39,710 nt of DNA. It comes from JBEBSD01 sp040394475 (GTDB lineage Bacteria > Bacteroidota > Bacteroidia > Cytophagales > Spirosomataceae). The notes below the pieces were generated by a model. That model saw only the letters and a list, made by a program, of their open reading frames with translations, had not been told where the DNA came from and made no database searches. The DNA is taken from contig JBEBSD010000059.1 in assembly GCA_040394475.1 (NCBI GenBank), forward strand, positions 1-39,710. The letters run 5' to 3'. The translations under genes and the position numbers were made by a program. Position 1 is the first letter of the stretch; each line of letters opens with the position of its first letter. Positions 7,709-16,160 of this stretch are shown here, piece by piece.

Positions 7709-8959
7709 ATGATAAGAGAGGAATACATTGTACCCCGAACGAAAACCTTGCCAATTGAAGCGGGTGACGTTTGGGAGGCAGCCAGGCAGCTTGGATACCC
7801 TGTTGCGATGTGGCGGCTACCTGAAAAGGAGCACGTGCATCTTATTATTGCGCTTCAGCAAGAGTTACGGACTGTTAAACCGGAATTGGAGGAACTTCCG
7901 GCCGGTTTTATGGTTAGTGCGTTCAGTAACGGCAATAATGAAGAGGTTCTCTTTATGGAGGGCGATATTCATATAAAGTTCCCCGCCCGGGATGCGGCGA
8001 TCACGCCGGAGCCCTTTAGTGACGCTGCCGGCGACCAGGGAAACGTCATTCTCCAAAAAGCAATTGCTATTCACAAGGAACGGAAGGCGGCCGGAACTAC
8101 TCATAATGCCTCCCTCGTATTATTGTCTGCCGGAAGTGATGAAGAGCGGTATAAACGTATTGTGGAGCTGGGGGCGGAGGCTGTCAGGTCCGGCGAACTT
8201 TTTAAAGTGGTGTTATCCCGTAAAAAGGAATTTGCAATCACCCCGGAATTCAGTGCTTCCCACAGTTTTTTTCAGCTGGAAGCAGCCTATCCAACCGCTT
8301 TTGTATCAGTCGTCTATTTACCGAAGGACGAAGAAATCTGGTTAGGGGCCACCCCCGAACTGCTGGTGGAAGTCACAGCGGAAAAGAAATTCCGGACCGT
8401 CGCGCTTGCCGGGACCCAGCCGGCTGTCAATGAGAAAGGCGACTTGCTGCCGCGGTTCCAGATCCGTTGGGGAGAAAAAGAAATTGAAGAACAGGCGCTG
8501 GTATCGCGCTATATTATTGAGTGTTTTAAGCGTATCCGGTTGAGAGAATACCTGGAAACAGGGCCCCGGTCGGCAAGGGCCGGTAATCTGTACCATTTGA
8601 AGAGCGATTTCGAGGTGGACATGCAGGCGGTTAATTTTATGGAATTGGGCTCAGTCATGCTGAAGCTCCTTCACCCCACTTCTGCTGTCTCCGGAATGCC
8701 GAAAGAGAAAGCAACCGCGCTGGTGAAACGATTGGAAGGCTTTGACAGATCGTATTACAGTGGTTTTTGGGGGCCGGTCAATGTCGGGGGAGAAATCAAC
8801 CTGTATGTCAACCTAAGGACACTGCGGATCAGGGAAAATGTAGCCACTTTTTTTGCGGGCGCGGGGATTACCGCCAACTCTCACCCTAACAGTGAATGGG
8901 AGGAAACCGAGCTGAAATGTCAGACATTACTTAACATTATTAGCGGCGTGCCTGGTTAG
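7709..8959 (+). CDS. menF: Isochorismate synthase (chorismate-binding enzyme)
   Basis: A 416-residue enzyme of the chorismate-binding (MST) family that converts chorismate to isochorismate, the first step of the classical menaquinone pathway. The variable N-terminal part (~1-140) precedes the catalytic domain with ALAGTQP near residue 230, EKEIEEQALVSRYI, HLKSDFE, HPTSAVSGMPKEKA, FDRSYYSGFWGPV and the C-terminal AGAGI..NSHPNSEWEETELK. The HPT-AV-G-PK and AGAGI motifs, with the ALAGT form, fit isochorismate or salicylate synthases better than anthranilate or aminodeoxychorismate synthases. A thioesterase of probable MenI type lies just upstream. The other men genes (menD, menB, menC, menE) are not in the window. 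Confidence 0.9.
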   Translation: MIREEYIVPRTKTLPIEAGDVWEAARQLGYPVAMWRLPEKEHVHLIIALQQELRTVKPELEELPAGFMVSAFSNGNNEEVLFMEGDIHIKFPARDAAITPEPFSDAAGDQGNVILQKAIAIHKERKAAGTTHNASLVLLSAGSDEERYKRIVELGAEAVRSGELFKVVLSRKKEFAITPEFSASHSFFQLEAAYPTAFVSVVYLPKDEEIWLGATPELLVEVTAEKKFRTVALAGTQPAVNEKGDLLPRFQIRWGEKEIEEQALVSRYIIECFKRIRLREYLETGPRSARAGNLYHLKSDFEVDMQAVNFMELGSVMLKLLHPTSAVSGMPKEKATALVKRLEGFDRSYYSGFWGPVNVGGEINLYVNLRTLRIRENVATFFAGAGITANSHPNSEWEETELKCQTLLNIISGVPG

Positions 8960-9056
8960 TGCGATCAGGTTAAGCCCAGGAAAGCGCCGGACCGGAACCA
9001 GGGACGGCCATACTAGTTATCAATTTACCTAATTCCCTTATACTCAATAAGAAATA

Positions 9057-10106
9057 ATGAACAAACAGGTTCTTGCCCTATGCGTGGGAGTTCTCATTGC
9101 TTCCTGTAGTGAAAAGAAAGATACTTTTCAAAGGACAGCTTCACCTCCCCCGGTAGTGGATGTAATGGTAGCAGAGAAACGTTCCATATCTGCTGATCTG
9201 GAATTGAACGGCTCCATTGTACCCAACGACTTTCTGGAACTGATGCCGGAAACCAATGGGCGTTTAGTGTATCTGAACGTCCCGGAAGGAAAGCAAGTCA
9301 GCAAAGGAACCGTAATTGCGCGTATCAACGATGCCGATTTGCAGGCGCAATTACGAAAATCAGCCGTACAGCTCGAAATGGCTGAATTATCCGAGCAGCG
9401 TCTCAAAAAATTACTGGAAGTAAATGGGGTCAACCAGGCTGATTATGACCTGGCGCTCAACCAGGTCAACAGCTTGAAAGCCGATCTGGAGATTACCCAG
9501 GCGCTGATCGACAAAACTGTTATCAAAGCCCCTTTTGACGGGGTGGTCGGCTTACGTCAGGTGAGTAACGGGGCCATTGTTACGACGGCTACCATCCTGG
9601 CCACCATACAGGCCACCAACCCGCTGAAAGTCGATTTCAATGTGCCGGAGGAATACATCGGGTACGTCAGGAAAGGAGCGACCGTGGATGTGCAGATTGA
9701 TAAGGGCGACGGTCGCCTTGAAAAAGCACAGATTATAGCGACAGAGCCTCAGATTGATGTCACGTCGCGCAATGTTACCGTAAGGGGAATACTGGGAAAC
9801 AGTAAGGCCAGCCCGGGTTCTTTTGCTAAAGTCTACCTGAAGCTGGGAGGCGAACACAACTCGATCATGGTCCCGACCAACAGTATCATTCCGGAGGCCA
9901 AAACCAAGAAAGTGGTAGTCGTAAAAAATGGACTGGCAACCCTGGTTTCAGTAGTAACAGGAGTCAGGCAGACGGATCTGGTGGAAATCACCAGCGGGTT
10001 GGCCGTGGGCGACACGGTCGTAGTGAGCGGCGTATTGTTTGCCCGTCCGGGAAGGCCGGTTCGTATCCGGAACGTGGCGTCGCTGCATCAGGTGCCTGAG
10101 GAATAG
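9057..10106 (+). CDS. RND efflux periplasmic adaptor (membrane fusion lipoprotein)
   Basis: A 349-residue adaptor. It starts with a lipoprotein signal (MNKQVLALCVGVLIASC, lipidated Cys ~17), followed by a HlyD/AcrA-type layout. A first half-lipoyl strand (LVYLNVPEGKQVSKGTVIARI) comes first, then a short coiled-coil hairpin (~residues 95-150) and a second half-lipoyl strand (IKAPFDGVVGLRQVSNGAIV). Beta-barrel and membrane-proximal domains complete it (VPTNSIIPEAKTKKVVVVKNGLA). It bridges the inner-membrane pump and the outer-membrane channel. It is first in a three-gene operon with the pump 81 bp downstream and the TolC-like channel after that. The substrate cannot be told. Confidence 0.95.
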   Translation: MNKQVLALCVGVLIASCSEKKDTFQRTASPPPVVDVMVAEKRSISADLELNGSIVPNDFLELMPETNGRLVYLNVPEGKQVSKGTVIARINDADLQAQLRKSAVQLEMAELSEQRLKKLLEVNGVNQADYDLALNQVNSLKADLEITQALIDKTVIKAPFDGVVGLRQVSNGAIVTTATILATIQATNPLKVDFNVPEEYIGYVRKGATVDVQIDKGDGRLEKAQIIATEPQIDVTSRNVTVRGILGNSKASPGSFAKVYLKLGGEHNSIMVPTNSIIPEAKTKKVVVVKNGLATLVSVVTGVRQTDLVEITSGLAVGDTVVVSGVLFARPGRPVRIRNVASLHQVPEE

Positions 10107-10187
10107 TACCGGAGAAGGTTGTCCTTTCAGACGGGACAATCGATGCACATGTTTTATTGATGAATTAATACATTCATAGTTTTCCTC

Positions 10188-13100
10188 ATGAATATCTCAG
10201 AATTATCATTGAAGCGCCCGGTGCTGGCGATTGTAATGAACCTTGCCATTATCCTCTTTGGGGTGGTAGGGTATAGCTTTTTATCCCTGAGGGATTACCC
10301 GGCCATTGATCCGCCCATCGTCAACGTGCGGACCAGCTATATCGGGGCCAATGCCGATATCATTGAAAGCCAGATAACGGAACCGCTGGAGAAGGCGGTA
10401 AACGGGATCCCCGGCATTAAAAGCATTGCCTCCACCAGCCAGATCGGTTCCAGCAATATTACCATCGAATTTGACCTGGAAGTGCCGCTGGAAGAGGCCG
10501 CAAACGATGTCCGTGATAAGGTAAGCCAGGCGCAGCGAAATCTTCCGCAGGATATTGATGCACCTCCGGTCGTATCCAAAGCAGATGCGAACAGTGATTT
10601 TATCCTCCTGATGGCGATCCAAAGCCCGACCAAAGGGCTTATGGAATTGAGCGATTATGCGGAAAATGTATTGCAGCAGAAAATGCAAACCATCAACGGG
10701 GTCAGCTCCATCAACATATTCGGACAGAAGAAATATGCCATGCGGATTTGGCTGCAGCCGGATAAAATGAATGCCTACAATATCACCTTCAATGATATTA
10801 ACCGGGTGCTGACTGCCGAAAATGTGGAAATGCCGGCCGGGAAAATCTATGGCGACAATACCGAGCTGACCATCCGGACAATGGGGCGCCTGACAACGGA
10901 GGATGATTTTAATAAGCTGATTGTACGGGAAGATGCATCTACCGGGATTGTCCGTCTGGAAAATGTGGCCCAGGTGGAGCTGGGGCCTGAGAATGAGGAG
11001 CAAGCCTGGAAGTACAATGGTATATATTCTGTAGGGCTGGCGGTAATCCCGTTGCCAGGGGCCAATTATGTGAAGATTTCCGATGAATTCTACAAGCGGA
11101 TGAAGGAAATCGAAGAAACCAATAAATCCGATATCACGTTTGAAATATTGACTGACAATACCCAACTGGTACGGCAGAGTATAGAGGAAGTAGAAGAAAC
11201 GCTGGTGATCGCCTTTATCCTGGTGGTGATGGTCATTCTGTTTTTCTTCCGGAATTTCCTGATTGCCGTACGCCCCCTCATCGATATCCCGATATCCCTG
11301 GTAGCCACGTTTTTCATTATGTACCTGATGGGCTTTTCCATCAATATCCTGACGTTACTGGGAATTATCCTGGCAACCGGTCTGGTGGTAGATGACGGTA
11401 TTGTAGTGACCGAGAATATTTTCAGGAAGCTGGAGGAAGGGATGCCGATCAGAAAAGCGGCCCTGGAGGGGAGCAAGGAAATATTTTTTGCGGTAATTTC
11501 TACTTCGTTTACGCTCGCTGTCGTGTTTCTGCCGGTGATTTTCCTCGAAGGATTTGTCGGACGTCTTTTCCGGGAATTCGGGATCGTGGTGGCCTCTGCC
11601 GTGTTGATATCGGCTTTTGTGTCCCTGACCATTACGCCTGTGCTGAATGTATTCCTGCATCGTAAAAAATCCGGACACGGCTGGTTTTATGATAAAACGG
11701 AACCCTTTTTTGAGGGCATGGAATCGGGATATAAATACCTGCTGGAACGATTTATGAAGGTGCGGTGGGTGGCCTGGGTGATGATCGCCATTTGCGGGGC
11801 TATTATCGGGTTAACCTATACCAACCTGCAAAGTGAGCTGGCCCCGATGGAAGACCGCAATTCGATTCGCTTTAGCCTAACCGCGGCGGAAGGGACGAGC
11901 TATCTGGAGATGCAGGCCATTTCGGATGAATTGTCTGATTACCTGACGGATTCCATTCCGGAAAAATCATTTGTATATGCTTCGACCCCAAATTTCAGGG
12001 CCTCAGGGTCCAATGCGGGGATGGCGCGTGTCGGACTGGTGCCTGTCAATGAACGGGTGCGAAGCCAGAATGAGATTGTGATGGAATTGAATAAAAAACT
12101 GGGCGATTTCAACAATGCCCGGATTTTTGCCAATCAGGAACAAACCATCTCGGTCGGATTGGGTTCCAGGGGAAGCCTGCCGGTGCAATTCATCCTGCAA
12201 AATCTTGATTTTGAGAAATTATCGGAGGCCATCCCCCGCTTCCTGGAAGAGGCTGCGGACAATCCCACCTTCCAGAATGTGGATGTCAACCTGAAATTTA
12301 ACAAGCCGGAATTGCACCTTACGATCGACCGGGTGAAGGCGCGGGATCTGGGGCTGTCGACGGCGGATATCGCTGCAACGATCCAGGCAGCCTTCAGCGG
12401 CAGACGGCTGGGGTATTTTATCATGAACGGAATGCAGTATCAGGTCATCGGACAAGTAGAGCATTCGGACCGGACCAAACCGGAAGATATTTCACGCCTG
12501 TATGTACGGAATAACCGGGAACAGAACATTCCGCTATCGTCGGTCGTGAAGATTGAAGAGGCCAGCGGCCCGCCGACATTGTACCGGTATAATCGCTATA
12601 AGAGCGCTACGATTTCCGCCTCGCTGGTCGAAGGGAAGACCATAGGGGACGGTGTGGCTGCCATGCGGGAGATTTCCGACAAGATCCTGGACGAAACGTT
12701 CCAGACTTCGCTCACAGGCCCATCCAGGGATTACGAAGAAAGCTCGTCCAATACCATGTTTGCATTCGGGTTGGCGCTGATGCTGATTTACCTGGTGCTG
12801 GCCGGCCAGTTCGAAAGTTTCCGGGATCCTTTCATTATTATGATTACGGTCCCGCTGGCGTTGGCCGGAGCGCTTCTTTCGCTGTATATCTTTGGCCATA
12901 CCATTAATATTTTCTCGCAAATCGGGATGATCATGCTGATAGGGCTGGTGACAAAAAATGGTATATTGATCGTAGAGTTTGCCAACAAGAAGCGCGAACA
13001 GGGGCTGCCGATGATGAAAGCAGTGGTCGAAGCGGCGGTCCAGCGGATGCGTCCTATTTTAATGACAACACTGGCGACTGCCTTCGGTGCACTGCCGATT

Positions 13101-13301
13101 GCGCTCAGTTTCGGAGCGGCCGCTACCAGCCGGATACCACTCGGAATTGTCATTGTAGGCGGACTAACCTTCTCCCTCCTTCTGACGTTACTGGTGATTC
13201 CGGCAGTGTATACCTACATTTCAGGAAGGCACAAGGCCGATGAGGAGGAGGAAGATCGTACGACTGAAAAAGAAGTCCTTGAAGAGAGAATTGTTCTTTA
13301 A
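10188..13301 (+). CDS. RND (HAE1-type) inner-membrane efflux pump
   Basis: A 1037-residue proton-driven pump of normal AcrB/MexB length, with an N-terminal LKRPVLAIVMNLAIILFG helix, two large periplasmic loops (~35-330 and ~560-860) and two six-helix bundles. The proton-relay residues are present: D402/D403 in GLVVDDGIVVTEN and K923 in GLVTKNGILIVEF. The pump expels amphiphilic compounds through the adaptor and outer-membrane channel encoded on either side. The stop is followed 26 nt later by the ATG of the channel gene. The acidic C-terminal tail (DEEEEDRTTEKE) is cytoplasmic. Drug versus native-metabolite export cannot be decided from sequence alone. Confidence 0.96.
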   Translation: MNISELSLKRPVLAIVMNLAIILFGVVGYSFLSLRDYPAIDPPIVNVRTSYIGANADIIESQITEPLEKAVNGIPGIKSIASTSQIGSSNITIEFDLEVPLEEAANDVRDKVSQAQRNLPQDIDAPPVVSKADANSDFILLMAIQSPTKGLMELSDYAENVLQQKMQTINGVSSINIFGQKKYAMRIWLQPDKMNAYNITFNDINRVLTAENVEMPAGKIYGDNTELTIRTMGRLTTEDDFNKLIVREDASTGIVRLENVAQVELGPENEEQAWKYNGIYSVGLAVIPLPGANYVKISDEFYKRMKEIEETNKSDITFEILTDNTQLVRQSIEEVEETLVIAFILVVMVILFFFRNFLIAVRPLIDIPISLVATFFIMYLMGFSINILTLLGIILATGLVVDDGIVVTENIFRKLEEGMPIRKAALEGSKEIFFAVISTSFTLAVVFLPVIFLEGFVGRLFREFGIVVASAVLISAFVSLTITPVLNVFLHRKKSGHGWFYDKTEPFFEGMESGYKYLLERFMKVRWVAWVMIAICGAIIGLTYTNLQSELAPMEDRNSIRFSLTAAEGTSYLEMQAISDELSDYLTDSIPEKSFVYASTPNFRASGSNAGMARVGLVPVNERVRSQNEIVMELNKKLGDFNNARIFANQEQTISVGLGSRGSLPVQFILQNLDFEKLSEAIPRFLEEAADNPTFQNVDVNLKFNKPELHLTIDRVKARDLGLSTADIAATIQAAFSGRRLGYFIMNGMQYQVIGQVEHSDRTKPEDISRLYVRNNREQNIPLSSVVKIEEASGPPTLYRYNRYKSATISASLVEGKTIGDGVAAMREISDKILDETFQTSLTGPSRDYEESSSNTMFAFGLALMLIYLVLAGQFESFRDPFIIMITVPLALAGALLSLYIFGHTINIFSQIGMIMLIGLVTKNGILIVEFANKKREQGLPMMKAVVEAAVQRMRPILMTTLATAFGALPIALSFGAAATSRIPLGIVIVGGLTFSLLLTLLVIPAVYTYISGRHKADEEEEDRTTEKEVLEERIVL

Positions 13302-13327
13302 TATAAAGTACCCCTTTGTTTGTATAT

Positions 13328-14647
13328 ATGGTTTTCCCGATTTTTAAAAGTAAGGCTTACTTGGTTTGGATCGCATTGCTGATGCCGTTCGGATCAAGGG
13401 CACAGGAGTCCCTGGAACTAACACTTGATGACGCTGTAGCCACAGCACTCCGTAACAGCTTAGAGATCCGGATCGCCAAAAACGAGGTGGAGGCGCGTAC
13501 CTTGTTGAATCACTATGGAGTGGCAGGAGGACTGCCCACTGTTAATGCAACCATCTCTAACACGGAGCAGATCAATAATATCAGGCAGAAACTTCAGAAT
13601 GGTACGAATATCGAACGGAACGGCGCCGCGGGAAATAACCTGTCGTCCGGTATTGCGGCCTCTATCGTGCTGTATAACGGGCAGCGGATTGTTTCGACTA
13701 AAAAGCGGCTGGAGTCCCTGCAGGAACAGGGGGAGGAGCTGTTGGTGTCCAATATTCAGAATACAGTTGCCGATGTGGCTACGGCCTACTATGACATCGT
13801 CCGGCAGCAAAGTTATATCGGGACCATTCACCAGTCTATTTTATCGTCAGAAAAACGATTGGAAATCCTGGAAGCCAGGCAAGCGGCGGGAATGGCTAAC
13901 AATGCCGATATCTTTCAGGCGCAGATTGATATCAATACAGCGAACCAGCTGCTTCTGAGCCAGCAACTGGTAGTAGGCGTGGCCAAAACAGAATTGTTAC
14001 GCCTGCTGACAATGGATCCGCAAACCGAAATCATCATCCGGGATACAATAGTGGTTGAAAACAACCTGGATATTGAGCAAATCCTGAGCAGGGCCGCCGC
14101 CAATACGGACATCAAAGCAGCCACCCAACAGATTCGGATCAATGAGCTGATCCAGAAAGAGGTAGCGGCTCAACGTTATCCGACCATCCGTCTGAATGCG
14201 GCCCTGAACTATAACCGGAATCAGAGCGCCGCCGGCTTTAACCTCCTCAACCAATCGTTCGGGCCGAATGCAGGGGTTTCGATTGCGGTCCCGATCTTCA
14301 ACGGAAATGCTTTCAGACAACAGCAGCGTGCCGCAGGGACCGATATTAAAACGGCCCAGGTGCAGAAAGAGATCCTGGAACGGGACTACCGGGCCAATGT
14401 GTATAAAACCTATCAGGCCTACCAGAATGCACTGAAACAACTGGAGACAGAAAGTAAGAACTATAAATTGTCGGAAGAGCTGCTGAACCTCACGATGCAG
14501 CGTTTCGAGCTGATTCAGGCGACGATCATTGATGTCAGAGAGGCGCAGCGCAGCTTTGAAGACGCAGGTTACCGGTTGGTAAACCTGAATTACGCCGCAA
14601 AAGCTGCCGAAATCGAATTGAAAAGAATGTCGAACCAATTGGATTGA
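13328..14647 (+). CDS. TolC-family outer-membrane efflux channel
   Basis: A 439-residue protein from ATG 13328; an upstream in-frame TTG at 13316 is less likely. A signal peptide ends near SRAQ (residues ~1-26). Two outer-membrane-efflux repeats follow, each with long amphipathic helices. The first begins LELTLDDAVATALRNSLEIRIAKNEVEA and the second includes ILSRAAANTDIKAATQQIRINEL. The pattern LDDAVATALxNSLEI is typical of OEP proteins, which trimerise into the channel crossing the outer membrane and periplasm. It completes the adaptor-pump-channel operon. No lipobox is seen, so it is probably not lipidated. Confidence 0.94.
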   Translation: MVFPIFKSKAYLVWIALLMPFGSRAQESLELTLDDAVATALRNSLEIRIAKNEVEARTLLNHYGVAGGLPTVNATISNTEQINNIRQKLQNGTNIERNGAAGNNLSSGIAASIVLYNGQRIVSTKKRLESLQEQGEELLVSNIQNTVADVATAYYDIVRQQSYIGTIHQSILSSEKRLEILEARQAAGMANNADIFQAQIDINTANQLLLSQQLVVGVAKTELLRLLTMDPQTEIIIRDTIVVENNLDIEQILSRAAANTDIKAATQQIRINELIQKEVAAQRYPTIRLNAALNYNRNQSAAGFNLLNQSFGPNAGVSIAVPIFNGNAFRQQQRAAGTDIKTAQVQKEILERDYRANVYKTYQAYQNALKQLETESKNYKLSEELLNLTMQRFELIQATIIDVREAQRSFEDAGYRLVNLNYAAKAAEIELKRMSNQLD

Positions 14648-14720
14648 GTTAACGGGATATTGCTTAATTTGCCCTTGAACAGGTGTTCCTTTTTTTTCTG
14701 ACTCTTTTGATTTTGCACTT

Positions 14721-15554
14721 ATGCTCTTTATAGGGAAATACAATACGTTGACAATTAACCGGGTGACCAGTGTCGGACTTTACCTGAGAGATGCGGAGGA
14801 GGAAGAAGAGGTGTTATTGCCAAACAAGTATGTAATGGATGACATGAAGCTCGATGAGCAGATCCGTGTATTTGTCTATAACGATTCGGAAGACCGCCCG
14901 GTGGCGACCACACAACAGCCAAAACTGATCCGAAACGAGTTTGGTTACCTGGAAGTGAAGGATGTCTCTTCCAATGGGGCCTTCCTGGACTGGGGATTGG
15001 AAAAGGACCTGTTCGTACCCTTCAGAGAACAGCCCGTTCCCATGCGGGTCGGTCAGAAATACATTGTATACCTCTACCTTGACCGGCGGACAGACCGGTT
15101 GCTTGCTTCGGCTAAATGGAAAAAGCAGGTAGAAAATGAACGGCTGCTGGTGAAGGAGGGGGATGAGGTGGATATTCTTATTGCCGAGCGAACGGACTTA
15201 GGCTATAATGTAATTGTCAATAATTTTCATATTGGCCTGGTGTACTACAATGAAGTATTCCGGAAGCTGGGTATCGGCGATCAGCTGAAAGGGTATGTTA
15301 AAACGATCCGGGAGGAGAATAAGCTGGATATCAGCCTGGAAAAACCGGGATATGAGCGGGTTGAAGGCTATGCCGGCGACATCCTGGACCGCCTGAAGGC
15401 CAATGGCGGTTTTCTTGCCCTTTCCGACAAAAGTGAGCCGGAGCTAATCGTTCAGCAACTTGAAATGAGTAAAAAGAACTTCAAAAAGGCCATTGGCGGC
15501 CTCTACAAACAAGGATTAATCCAAATAGGGGAGGATGGGATCCGCCTGATATGA
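14721..15554 (+). CDS. cvfB: CvfB-like S1-domain RNA-binding protein
   Basis: A 277-residue cytoplasmic protein matching the CvfB/YitL family. Three tandem S1-like OB-fold segments are seen: ~1-65 (GKYNTLTINRVTSVGLYLRD), ~70-140 (YLEVKDVSSNGAFLDWGLEKDLFVPF) and ~145-215 (GDEVDILIAERTDLGYNVIVN). A C-terminal winged-helix segment follows (KKNFKKAIGGLYKQGLIQI). CvfB in Staphylococcus and Streptococcus binds RNA and affects virulence gene expression and mRNA turnover. In other bacteria the role is unclear. The gene starts 73 bp after the efflux channel gene and could be read through from it. Confidence 0.9.
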   Translation: MLFIGKYNTLTINRVTSVGLYLRDAEEEEEVLLPNKYVMDDMKLDEQIRVFVYNDSEDRPVATTQQPKLIRNEFGYLEVKDVSSNGAFLDWGLEKDLFVPFREQPVPMRVGQKYIVYLYLDRRTDRLLASAKWKKQVENERLLVKEGDEVDILIAERTDLGYNVIVNNFHIGLVYYNEVFRKLGIGDQLKGYVKTIREENKLDISLEKPGYERVEGYAGDILDRLKANGGFLALSDKSEPELIVQQLEMSKKNFKKAIGGLYKQGLIQIGEDGIRLI

Positions 15555-15704
15555 TAGCGGAATAAACGCCTGTATACAATCTTCTTTTTCATCAGCCGCT
15601 ATTTCTCTTCCGGTGAAACCTGTAATCTCACCGCCGCCGACAGGCAAAAAACGGAGGACCTGCTACCGTTTACTAAGTCGTATGGCAGATTTACTGGATA
15701 CAGC

Positions 15705-15735
15705 TTTTATAAGACTTGTCAAGGGTGTAATTTTG
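15705..15735 (+). promoter_or_regulatory. Putative promoter for the small lipoprotein gene
   Basis: TAATTTTG (15728-15735) is a full match to TAnnTTTG. TTTT at 15705-15708 is 19 nt upstream and matches 3 of 4 positions of TTTG. The ATG at 15770 lies 35 nt downstream, a normal leader length. The position supports independent expression of this small gene. Confidence 0.45.
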
Positions 15736-15769
15736 GACAGTATACGTTTAATCTGTCAAAAAAAGAGTT

Positions 15770-16045
15770 ATGAAAAAAGTATTCGTATGGGGTATTTGCC
15801 TGGGTATTTCCATGGCAGTTGGGTGCAAAAAAGATAAAGGCGGGCCGCTGAACCCCCTGGGTTGTGCTGATAATGCCAATAAAATGCTCGAAGCGGCCAC
15901 CAGTTGGGGAGAGGATCCTACCTCCGTAGCTAAGTGTGAAGCCTATAAAAAGGAGGCAATCGCATTTATTAAAAGTTGTCCGACGTTCTACTCCGGAATT
16001 CAAAAGGAACAAATAGAAGAAATCAGCAATATGGTGTGTGAGTGA
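15770..16045 (+). CDS. Small Cys-containing lipoprotein, function unknown
   Basis: A 91-residue protein starting MKKVFVWGICLGISMAVGCKKDKGG. The basic start, hydrophobic core and AVGC lipobox (Cys 19) followed by KKDK are typical of a Bacteroidota lipoprotein signal. The mature part has four more cysteines (C32 in LGCADNANK, then in AKCEAYKK, KSCPTF and MVCE) spaced along predicted helices. They could form two disulfides in the periplasm. I recognise no family. It has its own promoter-like element and is followed by a cluster of short palindromes, so it is probably a single-gene unit. Confidence 0.75.
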   Translation: MKKVFVWGICLGISMAVGCKKDKGGPLNPLGCADNANKMLEAATSWGEDPTSVAKCEAYKKEAIAFIKSCPTFYSGIQKEQIEEISNMVCE

Positions 16046-16059
16046 CGGGGTATTGTTGC

Positions 16060-16144
16060 GGACTGTGTCTTCACTCCCATGGGCTGTGTCTTCACAGTCC
16101 GTTTATCGGCCGGTATCTAAAATGGTCTGTGGGACACAGACCAT
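16060..16144. repeat. Cluster of three related short palindromic elements
   Basis: Three copies of one theme lie between the lipoprotein and aconitase genes. CTGTGTCTTCAC occurs at 16063-16074 and again at 16084-16095, 21 bp apart. GGACTGTG (16060-16067) can pair with CACAGTCC (16093-16100). The third copy is a perfect hairpin, ATGGTCTGTG (16122-16131) with CACAGACCAT (16135-16144). All fit the form GG-n-CTGTG-loop-CACAG-n-CC. They look like degenerate members of a dispersed palindromic repeat family, which is inference. Confidence 0.65.
16122..16144 (-). terminator. Probable intrinsic terminator of the aconitase gene
   Basis: A perfect 10-bp stem with a 3-nt loop begins 17 nt past the aconitase stop on the minus strand. 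It is followed there by TTTTAG. Because the 3' U-run is short, termination strength is uncertain. The same sequence belongs to the palindromic repeat cluster. Confidence 0.55.
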
Positions 16145-16160
16145 GGTTGTCACCACACCG

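Noticed and set aside
10281..11165. Minus-strand open frame of 294 codons inside the RND pump gene
   Set aside because: It lies wholly within the certain pump gene and shows no motif; antisense shadow.
9057..14647. Efflux operon as horizontally acquired resistance
   Set aside because: Composition and style match the neighbours, and no mobile element flanks it; RND operons are common in this phylum.
13997..14743. Minus-strand open frame of 248 codons opposite the efflux channel gene
   Set aside because: It is antisense to TolC-family coding sequence and lacks any recognisable feature.
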